64,000 nucleotides of DNA from Bacteroidota bacterium (GTDB lineage Bacteria; Bacteroidota; Bacteroidia; AKYH767-A; OLB10). Made by a program: the position numbers and the translations under genes. Every line of letters starts with the position of its first letter. The stretch's first letter is position 1. Shown piece by piece: positions 27,410-38,800 of this stretch. The stretch lies in NCBI GenBank assembly GCA_016709725.1, contig JADJMG010000001.1:558001-622000 (forward strand). Direction: 5' to 3'. Under the pieces are notes generated by a model. The model was not told the origin of the DNA. It saw nothing but the letters and a program-made list of their open reading frames with translations, and searched no databases.

Positions 27410-29533
27410 TTTCGGTGTTACCCCCATATTGTACAACATAAACGAATACGTATCGGCTACTTCATCGATGGTTTTGCTTAATGGTTTTCCAGCACCGTGT
27501 CCGGCTTTCACATCTACACGAATAAGTACTGGGTTAGTTCCTTTTTGGTTTTCTTGCAAGGTAGCGATGTACTTAAACGAATGTGCTGGTACTACGCGAT
27601 CATCATGATCGGCAGTAGTAACCATCACGGCAGGATAATTTGCAGGCTTGATATTATGGATGGGAGAATACCCATAAAGATTTTTGAAATGTGCGAGTGT
27701 ATCACTTGATCCGTACTCCACTACCCATCCCCAACCTACAGTAAACTTATGGAAGCGTAACATGTCCATTACTCCTACTTGTGGAAATGCTACTTTAAAT
27801 AATTCGGGACGTTGATTTACAACAGCACCAATTAACAATCCACCATTCGATCCACCTTGCACTGCTAGGTAGGAAGGCGAAGTATACTTTTCACTGATGA
27901 GATATTCGGCAGCTGCAATAAAATCATCAAACACATTTTGTTTCTTCATTAACATTCCCGCTTTATGCCATGCATCACCGTACTCACCACCGCCACGAAT
28001 ATTTGCCATCGCATATATGGCGCCTTGCTCAAGAAGCGCTAAACGTGTTGCACTGAAGCCGGGATTCAAATTCACATTAAATCCACCGTAAGCATACAAC
28101 AACGTTGGATTCTTTCCATCACGCTTCAATCCTTTTTTATAGACAATGAACATCGGCACCTTCGTACCATCTTTGCTAGTAAAAAATACTTGCTCTGTTG
28201 TAAAATCATCTGGATTAAACTTCACACCGGACGAACGAAACTTCGAAACTTTTTTATCAGCAATACTATAACGATAAATAGTAGGTGGATACGTGAAAGA
28301 CGTAAATGTAAAAAACACTTCTTTATCGTCGCTGTAACCACTAAATCCAGTAGCGGTACCAATGGCAGGTAATTCCACTTCGTGCTCTTTCACCCCATCA
28401 TAATTGTATTGATACACATGAGAAGATACATCTTGCAGATAATTCAAAAATAATTTTCCACCTGCGGTAGTAACATTTTCCAACAACGATTTCGTTTCTG
28501 GGACTAATATTTTCCATTGCTTCTCGTAATCCATTTCCGAATTAAAAGAATTTAGATCGAGCGAAATTAAATGATTGTTTTGAGCTCCATGATTGGTGCT
28601 CACCATAATTTTACTACCTACATTATCAACAACACCATACTCATAACTGAAACCTTTAAACAACTTTTTAGGAGCCATGTTAGGTTGATCTAAATTTTTG
28701 TAAAGAATTTCCGTTCCATACGTTCCTTGCGAAACATAAATAAAAAGATACTTTTCATCTTCAGTTACTTGAGCACCATAATAGCGCAATGGATTTTCCT
28801 TATCCATGAAAATCATTTTATCGGCATCTTGCTTTGTACCTAATTTATGATACCATATTTGATGATTCTCATTCTTTCCACTTAATTCTGTTCCTGAGGA
28901 AGGCGAATCATAACGCGAGTAAAAAAAACCATCTTTATACCAAGCAGCGCTGCTGAATTTCACCCATTTCAACTCATCATCCAATAACTTTGCACCATCC
29001 ACTTGCATCACTTTAATAGTTTGCCAATCGGAACCACTTTCATTAATTCCGTAAGCTACGTGCTTTTTATCGTGACTAAATCCGAGTATACTGATGGCTG
29101 CAGTACCGTCCTTCGACATTTTATTTGGATCGATAAAAACCATGGGTACGCCATCAATTCCTCTTTGATAATAAATCACAGATTGATTTTGCAATCCATC
29201 ATTTTTAGAGAAAAAATAATAATCACCTACTTTACTTGGCGCCAAAAATTTTTCATAGTTTACAATTTCCGTCAATCTTTTTTTGAATCCATCACGGAAA
29301 GGAATATTAGAAAGGTAAGCATTAGTCACTTTATTTTCTGCTTCCACCCATGCCATCACTTCTTTAGCGGTATCGATTTCCAACCAGCGGTAGGGATCAC
29401 TTACTTTCGTTCCGTGATAATCATCGACAGTTGTTCCTTTAGCTGTTTTTGGATATGTCAACGCTTGTGAGAAAACATCCACACAAAGAATCGTTGAAAC
29501 CAGACAAACTGTAGCAAATAATTTATAATTCAT
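27404..29533 (-). CDS. Prolyl oligopeptidase family serine peptidase (S9A)
   Basis: 709 aa. Signal peptide MNYKLFATVCLVSTILCVDVFSQ, so it acts in the periplasm or outside. The N-terminal propeller begins with DDYHGTKVSDPYRWLE, the S9A signature. The C-terminal alpha/beta hydrolase has oxyanion-region ANIRGGGEYG, nucleophile Ser562 in GGSNGG, Asp in DHDDRVVP (about 642-645) and His679 in GHGAGK. It cleaves after proline in short peptides. Full length and intact. A TAAATTTG box lies 20 bases upstream of the start. Confidence 0.92.
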   Translation of the reverse strand: MNYKLFATVCLVSTILCVDVFSQALTYPKTAKGTTVDDYHGTKVSDPYRWLEIDTAKEVMAWVEAENKVTNAYLSNIPFRDGFKKRLTEIVNYEKFLAPSKVGDYYFFSKNDGLQNQSVIYYQRGIDGVPMVFIDPNKMSKDGTAAISILGFSHDKKHVAYGINESGSDWQTIKVMQVDGAKLLDDELKWVKFSSAAWYKDGFFYSRYDSPSSGTELSGKNENHQIWYHKLGTKQDADKMIFMDKENPLRYYGAQVTEDEKYLFIYVSQGTYGTEILYKNLDQPNMAPKKLFKGFSYEYGVVDNVGSKIMVSTNHGAQNNHLISLDLNSFNSEMDYEKQWKILVPETKSLLENVTTAGGKLFLNYLQDVSSHVYQYNYDGVKEHEVELPAIGTATGFSGYSDDKEVFFTFTSFTYPPTIYRYSIADKKVSKFRSSGVKFNPDDFTTEQVFFTSKDGTKVPMFIVYKKGLKRDGKNPTLLYAYGGFNVNLNPGFSATRLALLEQGAIYAMANIRGGGEYGDAWHKAGMLMKKQNVFDDFIAAAEYLISEKYTSPSYLAVQGGSNGGLLIGAVVNQRPELFKVAFPQVGVMDMLRFHKFTVGWGWVVEYGSSDTLAHFKNLYGYSPIHNIKPANYPAVMVTTADHDDRVVPAHSFKYIATLQENQKGTNPVLIRVDVKAGHGAGKPLSKTIDEVADTYSFMLYNMGVTPKW

Positions 29534-29552
29534 AAGATTGATATTTAGATTT

Positions 29553-29560
29553 CAAATTTA
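29553..29560 (-). promoter_or_regulatory. -7 promoter box (TAAATTTG) of the prolyl oligopeptidase gene
   Basis: CAAATTTA on the plus strand, 20 bases upstream of ATG 29533. Confidence 0.5.
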
Positions 29561-29765
29561 GTCAACCTGATTTGATTATCGCCTCTACATTGATATTTTC
29601 CTCTAAAAAGACTGAATAAGAATCCATAAAGAAATCATCCATCTAAAGAGATTAGAGTAACAAAGCAAAATAAATGAGAAAATTAAATACCATTTAAAAC
29701 GTCATCTACACAGTAAAATATCTTTTATCATCATCAATAAATTTATTAGGCTAGATTAAAAGATA

Positions 29766-31145
29766 TTACTTCATTTTCAAATCCTTTTCATTCAAGAGAA
29801 AGCTCGATTGAATCACTCCAGATTTATCGATCGTCACCATCTTCAAAGAGCGATCGCCTTTAGGTCCGCTAATTTCGAATCGAGCAAATGTATTGTTCGT
29901 TACTAATGTTTGAGGAACACGATTGGGATTCGCTTTCTCTTTTTCATTCAACGTTCGTGGACGAGAGGTAAGCGCAGAGCAAGTAAAATCATACATCTTG
30001 TAGCCACCTTTAGGTTGATAGGTGATCACTTCGGAAAAATGTCGATCGCCTGACAAAAACACAACACCTTCAATTTTATACGTGACAATAAAATTCATCA
30101 GCTCTGTAAATTCACAAGAGTAATTTCGCATGTACTCTGTACCACCCGATTGATTTAGCACTTGATTACCGACAGCAATAAATTTAAATGTAGCTGTTGA
30201 TCCCAACAATTTATCTTTAAGCCATGACAATTGATCGGCCCCAAAAAATTCTTTTTCACAATTTGGTTTTCCTCCAATGGAATCTCTTAGTTGATTGGGT
30301 GCCCGATGCGAACGATCGTCCATCAGAAAAAAATCGCCATCACTCCATGAGAAAGAAGAAAAAATGCCAGCATCTTTCTCTGTTCCGTACGATTTATTTC
30401 CCCAATAACTTTTAAATATTTCTTGTGAAGAAGACTTTAATTCGAAAGAGCGATCGAAATTATCACCACCATAATCGTGATCATCCCAAATAGCATAATT
30501 AGGTCGGGAAGCGAGAATGTCAGATAATTCTTGAGCTTTTCTTTGCAATGAATAACGATAAATAATTCCAGCGCTTGAACCGTAATCGGAAGCACGCAGA
30601 TACACATTATCGCCCAGCCATAAATTGAAACTCGATGCCATCGATGCCATGGTTCTTAAGATGTAAGTATCTTGTCCGTAAGGATCACTTTGTGCATCTA
30701 AAATTGGATCATTAAAATACATACAAGAGCCTGCTAAAAACGAAAAATTATACGGATCTGCTTCGGGATTTGCTTGATGTGGCTTGGTAGTAAATCCATT
30801 CATGCGTGATGCAGGAATCACTTTTCCGTTTAACAAAATCTCAAAATTATACGAGGTGTTCAATTTCAATTTTACTAACTCGAATTTGATTGGATTATAA
30901 GGTTTACCGAGTTCTGCTGAATAATCCATCTCGTAGAAATAATCCGTATTATCCTTTTCCCAATAACGCAGCATAGCCGTTTTTACAGATTGGCTTACTT
31001 CATACCACACCAAAACCGAACGATGTTCGCTGTAGCCTAACATGGGTCCAGAGATCAACAGCGGCTCTTGTTGTGCGCTGGCATTTTTCAAGGAAACGCC
31101 TATGACCATCGAAATCAATAAGAGAAACCAAATGGATCTTTTCAT
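29766..31145 (-). CDS. PhoD-like alkaline phosphatase / phosphodiesterase
   Basis: 459 aa from ATG 31145. Signal peptide MKRSIWFLLLISMVIGVSLKNASAQ. An N-terminal Ig/FN3-like part (about 30-125) is followed by the metallophosphatase core: FLAGSCMYFND, NLWLGDNVYLR, YAIWDDHDYGGDNFD, VVFLSGDRHFSE, matching PhoD motifs with Asp, Asn and His metal ligands. These enzymes release phosphate from mono- or diesters in the periplasm. The ATG at 31175 would add ten residues before the signal, so 31145 is preferred. Flanked by unrelated genes; probably monocistronic. Confidence 0.85.
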   Translation of the reverse strand: MKRSIWFLLLISMVIGVSLKNASAQQEPLLISGPMLGYSEHRSVLVWYEVSQSVKTAMLRYWEKDNTDYFYEMDYSAELGKPYNPIKFELVKLKLNTSYNFEILLNGKVIPASRMNGFTTKPHQANPEADPYNFSFLAGSCMYFNDPILDAQSDPYGQDTYILRTMASMASSFNLWLGDNVYLRASDYGSSAGIIYRYSLQRKAQELSDILASRPNYAIWDDHDYGGDNFDRSFELKSSSQEIFKSYWGNKSYGTEKDAGIFSSFSWSDGDFFLMDDRSHRAPNQLRDSIGGKPNCEKEFFGADQLSWLKDKLLGSTATFKFIAVGNQVLNQSGGTEYMRNYSCEFTELMNFIVTYKIEGVVFLSGDRHFSEVITYQPKGGYKMYDFTCSALTSRPRTLNEKEKANPNRVPQTLVTNNTFARFEISGPKGDRSLKMVTIDKSGVIQSSFLLNEKDLKMK

Positions 31146-31349
31146 AATTCTATTCATAAAGTCGTAAAAGTACAAAAATCAAAGTATTGCGCAAATTTTT
31201 CTCTCGATTCCACAATTTTTGAAGATTCCTTTCGGAGGACAAAGTACATACTATGGCTTTCAAACACTACTTCTTTACCATTGAATTACAGAAGCCCATC
31301 AAATTTATTGAGTATCGATTTGAAAATATACTTAACTTGGTCAAGAATT

Positions 31350-33418
31350 ATGAAATCGACCATTACGCGCTTAATACTCCTCATTAGTTTCTGTTTTACC
31401 CAATCAAATGCTCAAACTTTCAGCGTATTTGGAGGAAGTATCCCTGACAACGGAACATCTGTACTTTTTCCAATTACAGTTAGTGGATTACCCACCACCA
31501 TCGATTCCACTTTTGGAGTGATAAAAGTAAGTCTGAATATTTCACATACCTATGATGCAGATTTGGATATTTGGCTAATTGCACCTGACAGTACCTATGT
31601 TGAACTGAGTACTGGAAACGGTGGCTCCGGAAACAATTATGTTGGCACCAATTTTTACGACACGGTACCCAATTTTATTGAAAACGGTAGTGCACCTTTT
31701 TCTGGTTCTTATCGTCCTGAAGGATTAATAAATGATGTAAATAATACACAAAATCCCAATGGAGTTTGGAAACTTTTTATTCGCGACACCTATCCTACTG
31801 ATTCGGGCGTCTTAATGAGCTGGAGTATTACATTTAGAAATAATCCTCCTCAGAGCAATCAGATTACGTCGTCCAATTTACCCATTATAAAAATCAACAC
31901 TTTTGGACAGTCAATTTCGGATGATCCAAAAATTCTTGCGACCATGCAAATCATTGACAATGGTCCAGGCGTACGAAATTATGTTTCTGATTCTGCCAAT
32001 ATGTATTATGGAAATATTGGGATTGAACTTCGCGGATCTTCTTCTCAAGGATTTCCAAAGAAATCATTTGGAATTGAAACTTGGGATTCTCTAAACAATG
32101 ATTTGGATACTTCTTTATTTGGAATGCCGAGTGAAAGTGACTGGATTTTAAATGCAAATTATTCCGATAAATCATTCATGCGAAATGTATTGTCGTATGA
32201 TCGATCGAGAGCCATGGGCTACTACGCTTCCCGCATACAATATTGTGAAGTAATTTTAAATGGACGATATATTGGCGTCTATATTTTCATGGAAAAAATT
32301 AAGCGTGATGCCGGAAGAGTAGATATTGCGAAATTAACTGCGGCGGATACAACTGGAGACGATCTAACGGGTGGGTATATCCTAAAAATTGACAAAACTA
32401 CTGGTGCACCTGGTGGTGGTTGGACAACACTTTATAATCCACCCACTGGTGGCCCGAAGCCCGAAATTCAACATGAATATCCTGAAGTATCCGATATTTT
32501 ACCAGTACAAGCTCAGTATATAAAATCGTACTGCGACAGTTTTGAATTTGCTTTAAATGGAAGTAATTTCATGAATCCTGCAATTGGATATCGACACTTT
32601 ATCGATGTAGCATCGTGGGTAGATTATTTTATCTTAAATGAATTCAGTAAAAGTGTAGATGGGTATAGAATCAGTACATTTTTTTACAAAGACAAAAACA
32701 GCAATGGCGGATTGTTGAAAATGGGTCCCGTGTGGGATTATGATATCGCATGGGGAAATGCCGACTATAATGACGGCGATGTGACTTCGGGATATGCCTA
32801 TCAATATGTTCATCCTTCATCTGGTCAGCAAGTACCCTTTTGGTGGAACAAACTATTACAGGATCCTTATTTTAGAAACACATTACGTTGCCGATGGGAT
32901 GATTTGCGAGCGAATATTTTATCGACAACCGTATTGCATAACTGGATTGATAGTGTAGGTTTATATTTAGATGAAAGTCAAATCCGAAATTTTGAAAGAT
33001 GGCCTATTTTAGGAGTGTATGTATGGCCTAATCCCTCACCCATTCCTTCGGATTATGCAGGCGTAAAACAAGAATTAAAAAACTGGATTACGAATCGTTC
33101 CAATTGGCTCGATGCAAATATTCCGGGAACATGTTCATTAGTTGGGTTAGGAAATTTAAATGAAACGCGCACTAACGTTATTGCCTATCCGAACCCTGCA
33201 AGTGGAAGTACTTGGTTGTTATTACCTGAAAATATTAAAGGTTTAGCCGATCTTAATTTCTACAACGAATTAGGACAACAGATCTCCTCCGAAAAATTAC
33301 CATCCAAGGAAAAGAACTTTTCATCAATTTACAACATCTGAATCCAGGAATGCATTTGATTGAATTGAGGCAGGGGAAAGCGGTGTATCGAACGAAATTA
33401 ATGGTTGCTTACGAATAA
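31350..33418 (+). CDS. CotH kinase-like secreted protein with P-domain and T9SS type A domain; one frameshift
   Basis: About 689 aa from ATG 31350 (signal MKSTITRLILLISFCFTQSNAQ). Residues about 25-170 form a proprotein-convertase P-domain (ISHTYDADLDIWLIAPDST...NPNGVWKLFIRD). A CotH-like region follows (IELRGSSSQGFPKKSFGIE, VILNGRYIGVYIFMEKIKRDAGRVDI, GPVWDYDIAWGNADY); CotH proteins are atypical secreted kinases. The C-terminus VIAYPNPASGSTWLLL begins a type A sorting domain. The frame stops at 33341. Adding one A to the A5 run at about 33291-33295 restores ITIQGKELFINLQHLNPG...GKAVYRTKLMVAYE ending at 33418. The deletion is in a homopolymer, hence probably assembly error. Confidence 0.82.
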
Positions 33419-33455
33419 GATTGTTGGTGAATTGAATTTGTCGCTCGCTTATTGA

Positions 33456-33515
33456 GGCTGCTGGCTGCTAGCTTCTGGCTGCTAGAGGTTGCTGGCTTCT
33501 AGCAGCTAGCAGCTA
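33456..33515. repeat. TAGC-word low-complexity repeat
   Basis: GGCTGCTGGCTGCTAGC and inverted TTCTAGCAGCTAGCAGC arms. It can fold on itself and lies between the convergent CotH and lepA genes, so it might act as a bidirectional terminator; no T-run. Confidence 0.55.
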
Positions 33516-33570
33516 AAAATAAACGAAGCAATAATTTCAATTTAAGACAATCCCTAAGAGACTAACCTCT

Positions 33571-35358
33571 CTAATCAAGCTTCAGCACTGCTAAAAACGC
33601 TTCTTGTGGAATTTCGACTGAGCCTACTTGACGCATTCTCTTCTTTCCTTCTTTTTGCTTTTCCAACAATTTGCGTTTACGAGAGATATCACCACCATAA
33701 CATTTTGCGGTTACATCTTTACGTAATGCTTTCACGGTTTCACGCGCTATGATTTTTGCACCGATAGCAGCTTGAATAATAATTTCGAATTGCTGACGAG
33801 TAATTAGCTCTTTCAACTTCTCACAAATTTTCTTTCCAAAAGTGAATGCATGATCGCGATGTATTAATGCAGAAAGTGCATCGACGGGTTCGCCATTTAA
33901 TTTTATATCCAAACGAACGAGATGACTTTGACGATAACCAATCATATGATAATCGAAAGAAGCATATCCTTTAGAGATGGATTTAAGTTTATCATAAAAA
34001 TCAAAAACGATTTCGGCCAATGGCATATTGAATACTAATTCTACTCGGTCGGTGGTGAGATAACTTTGATTGACAATTTCACCGCGTTTATTAATACACA
34101 AGCTCATCACAGGTCCAACAAAATCTGCTTTTGTGATGATGGAAGCTTTTATATAGGGTTCTTCAATACGATCAAGTCGACTTGGATCGGGGAAATCACT
34201 TGGGTTATTTACAATGAATTCGGTTCCATTTAATAGATAAGCAAAATACGATACGTTAGGAACGGTAGTAATTACCGTCATATCGAATTCTCTTTCCAGT
34301 CGCTCTTGAATAATTTCCATATGCAACATTCCCAAAAATCCGCATCGGAAACCAAAGCCTAAGGCAGCTGATGATTCAGGTTCGAAAGTGAGTGAAGCAT
34401 CGTTCAATTGTAACTTCTCGAGGGAAGCACGAAGTTCTTCGTATTCATCGGTATCCACAGGATAAATTCCAGCGAATACCATCGGCTTCACATCTTCAAA
34501 TCCTTCAACAGCTGTTATAGTAGGACGGGCGATGTGCGTAATGGTATCACCTACTTTTACTTCCTTCGCGTTTTTAATTCCTGAGATGATATAACCTACG
34601 TCGCCCGTTTTTACAACGTCGCGTGGAGATTTATCTAAACGAAGAATTCCGATTTCATCGGCATGATAAGCAGAATCTGTTGAAACGAATTTCACATGAT
34701 CGCCGGTTTTGATTTCACCGTCCATCACTTTATAATAAGCGATGATTCCACGGAAAGAATTATAGACTGAATCGAAGATCAATGCTTTTAAGGGTGCTGT
34801 TGGATCGCCTTTCGGAGCAGGAATTCGGGTGACGATTGCTTCCAAAATTTCAAGTACGCCCATTCCTGTTTTACCGGAGGCAGATAAAATCTCATCGCGA
34901 TCACATCCTAGGAGATCCACAATTTGATCTTTTACCAATTCAGGTTCAGCGCTCGGTAAATCAATTTTATTCAAAATGGGGATGATTGTTAAATCATTTC
35001 CCAATGCCAAGTATAAATTAGAAATCGTTTGAGCCTGAATTCCTTGAGCAGCATCCACAATCAAAAGAGCGCCTTCACAAGCGGCAATGGAGCGAGATAC
35101 TTCATAGCTAAAATCCACGTGCCCAGGAGTATCGATCAGATTTAAGGCATATTGCTTTCCACCTAATGTATAATCCATTTGAATTGCATGGCTCTTAATC
35201 GTAATGCCGCGTTCACGCTCCAAATCCATATTATCAAGCACTTGAGCTTGCAAGTCTCTCTTAGACACTGTATTAGTGTATTCCAAAAGACGATCGGCCA
35301 AGGTAGACTTACCATGATCAATATGCGCGATAATGCAGAAATTCCGAAGGTGCTCCAT
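33571..35358 (-). CDS. lepA: Elongation factor 4 (LepA)
   Basis: 595 aa, the normal length. GTPase motifs AHIDHGKST (P-loop), RERGITI, DTPGHVDFSYEV and ILNKIDLPSAE. Then the EF-G-like domains (GFRCGFLGMLHMEIIQERLERE) and the LepA-specific C-terminal domain (KCYGGDISRKRKLLEKQKEGKKRM). Acts on translating ribosomes, promoting back-translocation or initiation under stress. Intact. A CGAAGGTA sequence on the plus strand at 35367-35374 is one base off a TACCTTTG promoter box on the minus strand. Confidence 0.97.
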   Translation of the reverse strand: MEHLRNFCIIAHIDHGKSTLADRLLEYTNTVSKRDLQAQVLDNMDLERERGITIKSHAIQMDYTLGGKQYALNLIDTPGHVDFSYEVSRSIAACEGALLIVDAAQGIQAQTISNLYLALGNDLTIIPILNKIDLPSAEPELVKDQIVDLLGCDRDEILSASGKTGMGVLEILEAIVTRIPAPKGDPTAPLKALIFDSVYNSFRGIIAYYKVMDGEIKTGDHVKFVSTDSAYHADEIGILRLDKSPRDVVKTGDVGYIISGIKNAKEVKVGDTITHIARPTITAVEGFEDVKPMVFAGIYPVDTDEYEELRASLEKLQLNDASLTFEPESSAALGFGFRCGFLGMLHMEIIQERLEREFDMTVITTVPNVSYFAYLLNGTEFIVNNPSDFPDPSRLDRIEEPYIKASIITKADFVGPVMSLCINKRGEIVNQSYLTTDRVELVFNMPLAEIVFDFYDKLKSISKGYASFDYHMIGYRQSHLVRLDIKLNGEPVDALSALIHRDHAFTFGKKICEKLKELITRQQFEIIIQAAIGAKIIARETVKALRKDVTAKCYGGDISRKRKLLEKQKEGKKRMRQVGSVEIPQEAFLAVLKLD

Positions 35359-35813
35359 AGGTGCGCGAAGGTACGAAACAGAAGCTTGCCATTTCGATCA
35401 ATTTTGAGTGAAATGGGGCTTCTAGTGAAGCGATTTCTATAAAATATTTCAGAATTTAGCTATTAAGTTTAAAATTTCTTAATCCGTCCAGCTGATGGAA
35501 AAAGTATTTCAATTAAAATAATCATATAGATGAAATTAAATTCAATTGTATGATTTTCAAATATTTATGTAAAATTCTAAAATCAAATGCAACCTTAAAC
35601 CGAGAAAATGCATCTTCTAATTTAGATCACTAATTCGATTAATGTATCTGTAAAAAATGAAAAACTTATTACACGAAAAGGAAAAATCATACATTTACAC
35701 TCCAAAATAAATGAATACATTTATTAAATCAAATTAGAAAAATCGTAGACTGAGCGGAAAGCGATTTACTTGATTCACAACTATAAATACAACCTAGCCA
35801 ACAAATATAGATT
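35359..35813. other. 455-base AT-rich divergent intergenic region
   Basis: Between lepA (leftward) and the first CHU_C surface gene (rightward). No ORF with coding character, hairpin or TAnnTTTG box for the rightward gene was found. Its promoter may use another sigma factor, such as the ECF factor at 39344. Confidence 0.5.
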
Positions 35814-38800
35814 ATGAAAAAACTGTTTACACTACTTGCAATGGCAATTACTGTCTTGCTTTTGACCTCACAAACTAGCCAAGCTTCGCATATGGCGGGT
35901 ATGGATATTACTTATGAGTACACTGGAACTCCTAATGCTTACTTGGTTCGTTTAAAATTATATCGTGACTGTTCTGGAATTTCGGCGCCAACACAAGTGA
36001 ATATTTGTTGGTCGTCAGCCACTTTAGGGTTAAGCGGAACTGTGGTAGCACCAAACGTTTCGTTAACTCCTGTACCGAATACGCCTTGCGTTACAGCAAC
36101 GCCGACTTGTCCAGGTGGTATTGGTGATATTGAAGAACATATTTATGAGGTGATTATTACATTACCGCAGCCAGCATCTGACTGGACTTTTTCATGGTAC
36201 GAATGCTGCAGAAATGGAGCTATTACCACGTTACAGCCAAATGGTTTATACAACAGCTGCGTACTAGATAACTTAATAGCGCCAACAAATTCTTCTCCTT
36301 ACTTCTTAAATTTAGCTTACACTCGTTTTTGCGTAGGAAATCAATTCTTCTATGATCAAGGTGCTGTTGATATTGATGGAGATTCTTTAGTGTTCTCATT
36401 AGTATCTGCTGAAGACGGAACTGGATCTTGTCCTCCTGCTCCATATCCAAACACTTACATTGCACCGTATTCTCCGTTGAACCCATTGTCTTCTTCTATT
36501 CCAATTACTATTAATTCATCAACCGGAGTGATCAATTTCATTCCTTCATTGGTTCAAGTAGCCGTTATTTGTGTGTTAGTTCGTGAGTATCGTAATGGAT
36601 TATTAATTGGACAGGTGAAACGTGATATTCAAATTAACATCGTGCCTGCTTGTAATCAAATTATTCCTTCCTTTAACAATGGTATTTTAACTGCAGGTGG
36701 TGGTCAGCTTCTTGCTAATTGCAATGACTACTCTGTAATTCTACCTTTCGATACCAACTTTCAATGTGGATCAGCAGTACCTACTGACTTCAGGGCGATC
36801 ACTCCGTTTGGAGTTCCAAATCCTGCTGTAAGTGTTACACCAATCAATTGTTCAAATGGTCAAACCGATTCATTATTGATTACTTTCTTAAATCCGTTAA
36901 CGGTTGGAGAAACTTTTGTTTGGGTGAAGCGAGGATTTGACGGTAACACTTTACTTTCTGAGTGCGGTGCTGAGATTGCTGAGTTTGCGGATACCGTTCG
37001 AATTTTAGTAACCGACAATAGTGTGTGGGCACCGGTGACCGATTCAGTGGGTTGTTTATTTAATACGTTCTCTGTTACTTTATCCGATAGTATTTATTGT
37101 TTCTCCGTTGCCAATGATGGTACCGATTTACAATTAGTAGATGGTAGTGGTACTAATTTCCCCATTGCCAATGCCTATGGTTATTGCAATCCAGGTGGTG
37201 CTAAAACGAATCAGTTATTAGTGAATATGGCTGGTAATTCTTCTTCTCCTGGTCCTCTGTATTTACTTTTAAATAACAGCGGTGGTTCCGATGGAAATAC
37301 TTTAGCGAATGATTGTGGTCGTTTCTTAACCAGCACGGATACACTGGCGATCTTCTTTGTCGATAATATCATCAATGTGAACTTAGGTTCCGATCAAAAC
37401 ATTTGCAGCTTTGATCCGATTCCTACTCTTGATTGTGGTTATCCTAATTTGACTTACCAATGGTATGATCAATCTGGTGCTATTGCTGGTGCTACCAGTC
37501 AAACGTATACGCCTACCGTTAGTGGTACATATTCTGTAGCTATTAATAACGGACCTGGTTGTGCTGGTGCTGACACGATGACATTGGTAATCATTCCTGC
37601 TCCTTCTGATAATTTAGGTGGAGATGTATCTCTTTGTGTGAATGATCCACTACCTACTTTAGATGCAGGGAATACAGGGGCGACTTTCCAATGGTTCTTA
37701 AATAATACGGCCATTGTAGGTGCTACTTCTCAAACTTATACTCCCTCTGGATTAACACCGGGAACCTATACTTTCTCTGTGGAAGTAAATACTGGAAACG
37801 TACTTTGTATTGGTCTTTTTGATGTGGTGATTACTACTACCAATGCCTTTAACGTTACATTGAACAATCAATCGATTTGTGATATTTCTTCTGCTTATCC
37901 TTTATTGGATGCTGGTAACCCTGGTGCTCCTTCGTATCAGTGGTTCTTAAATTCATCTCCTATTTCAGGAGCTACCAGTCAAACCTATCAAACCATGCAG
38001 GGCGGTACTTACAGCGTACAAGTGGGTACAGGTACTTGTGCGGGTAACGGAAACATGGTGCTTACTGTGAATCCAACACCTACCGTTACATTAGCGAACG
38101 CTACTATTTGTGACTACGATGCTATTCCAACATTAGATGCTGGAACTATTAGCAACGCTACTTATCAGTGGTTAAATGGTGGTACTGCTATTGGTGGTGC
38201 AACTAACTCTACTTATACGCCTACTGCGGCTGGATCATACAGTGTAGATGTTACCATTCCTCCGGGATGTACGGGTACGGGCAACATGACATTAACCATC
38301 AACGCAGCTCCAATAGTATCTGTAGCCGATCAAGACATCTGTTCTGATCAACAAGCTACGTTAGATGCGGGTGTTGCAGGTGCATCGTATACTTGGTCCA
38401 ATGGCGGAAACACACAAACCATTTCTACTGGAAATGCGGGAACTTATACGGTTGCTGTGAGTGTAAACAACTGTACAACTACAGATACCGCTCTTGTAAC
38501 GGTGTACTCTTATCCTGTTGCTCCTACGGTTGCTTGTAATCCAGGTACTAGCCCATTTAAATTCGTTTATGTTTGGACGGCGGTTAGTAATGCTGCCAGT
38601 TATGAAGTAAGTGAAGACGGTGGTGTTACTTGGATCCCGGCTAACACTCCTACAGGTCCTGAATCACATGGAGTGAATGTTACCATTCCTGATTTCATCG
38701 TGCGTGCCATTGGTACTGGTCTTTGTAAAATTGGTGCTGCTTCTGAGCCTTCAGCTTGTGAGGTGATCATTCCAAACATCTTTACGCCTAATGGTGATAG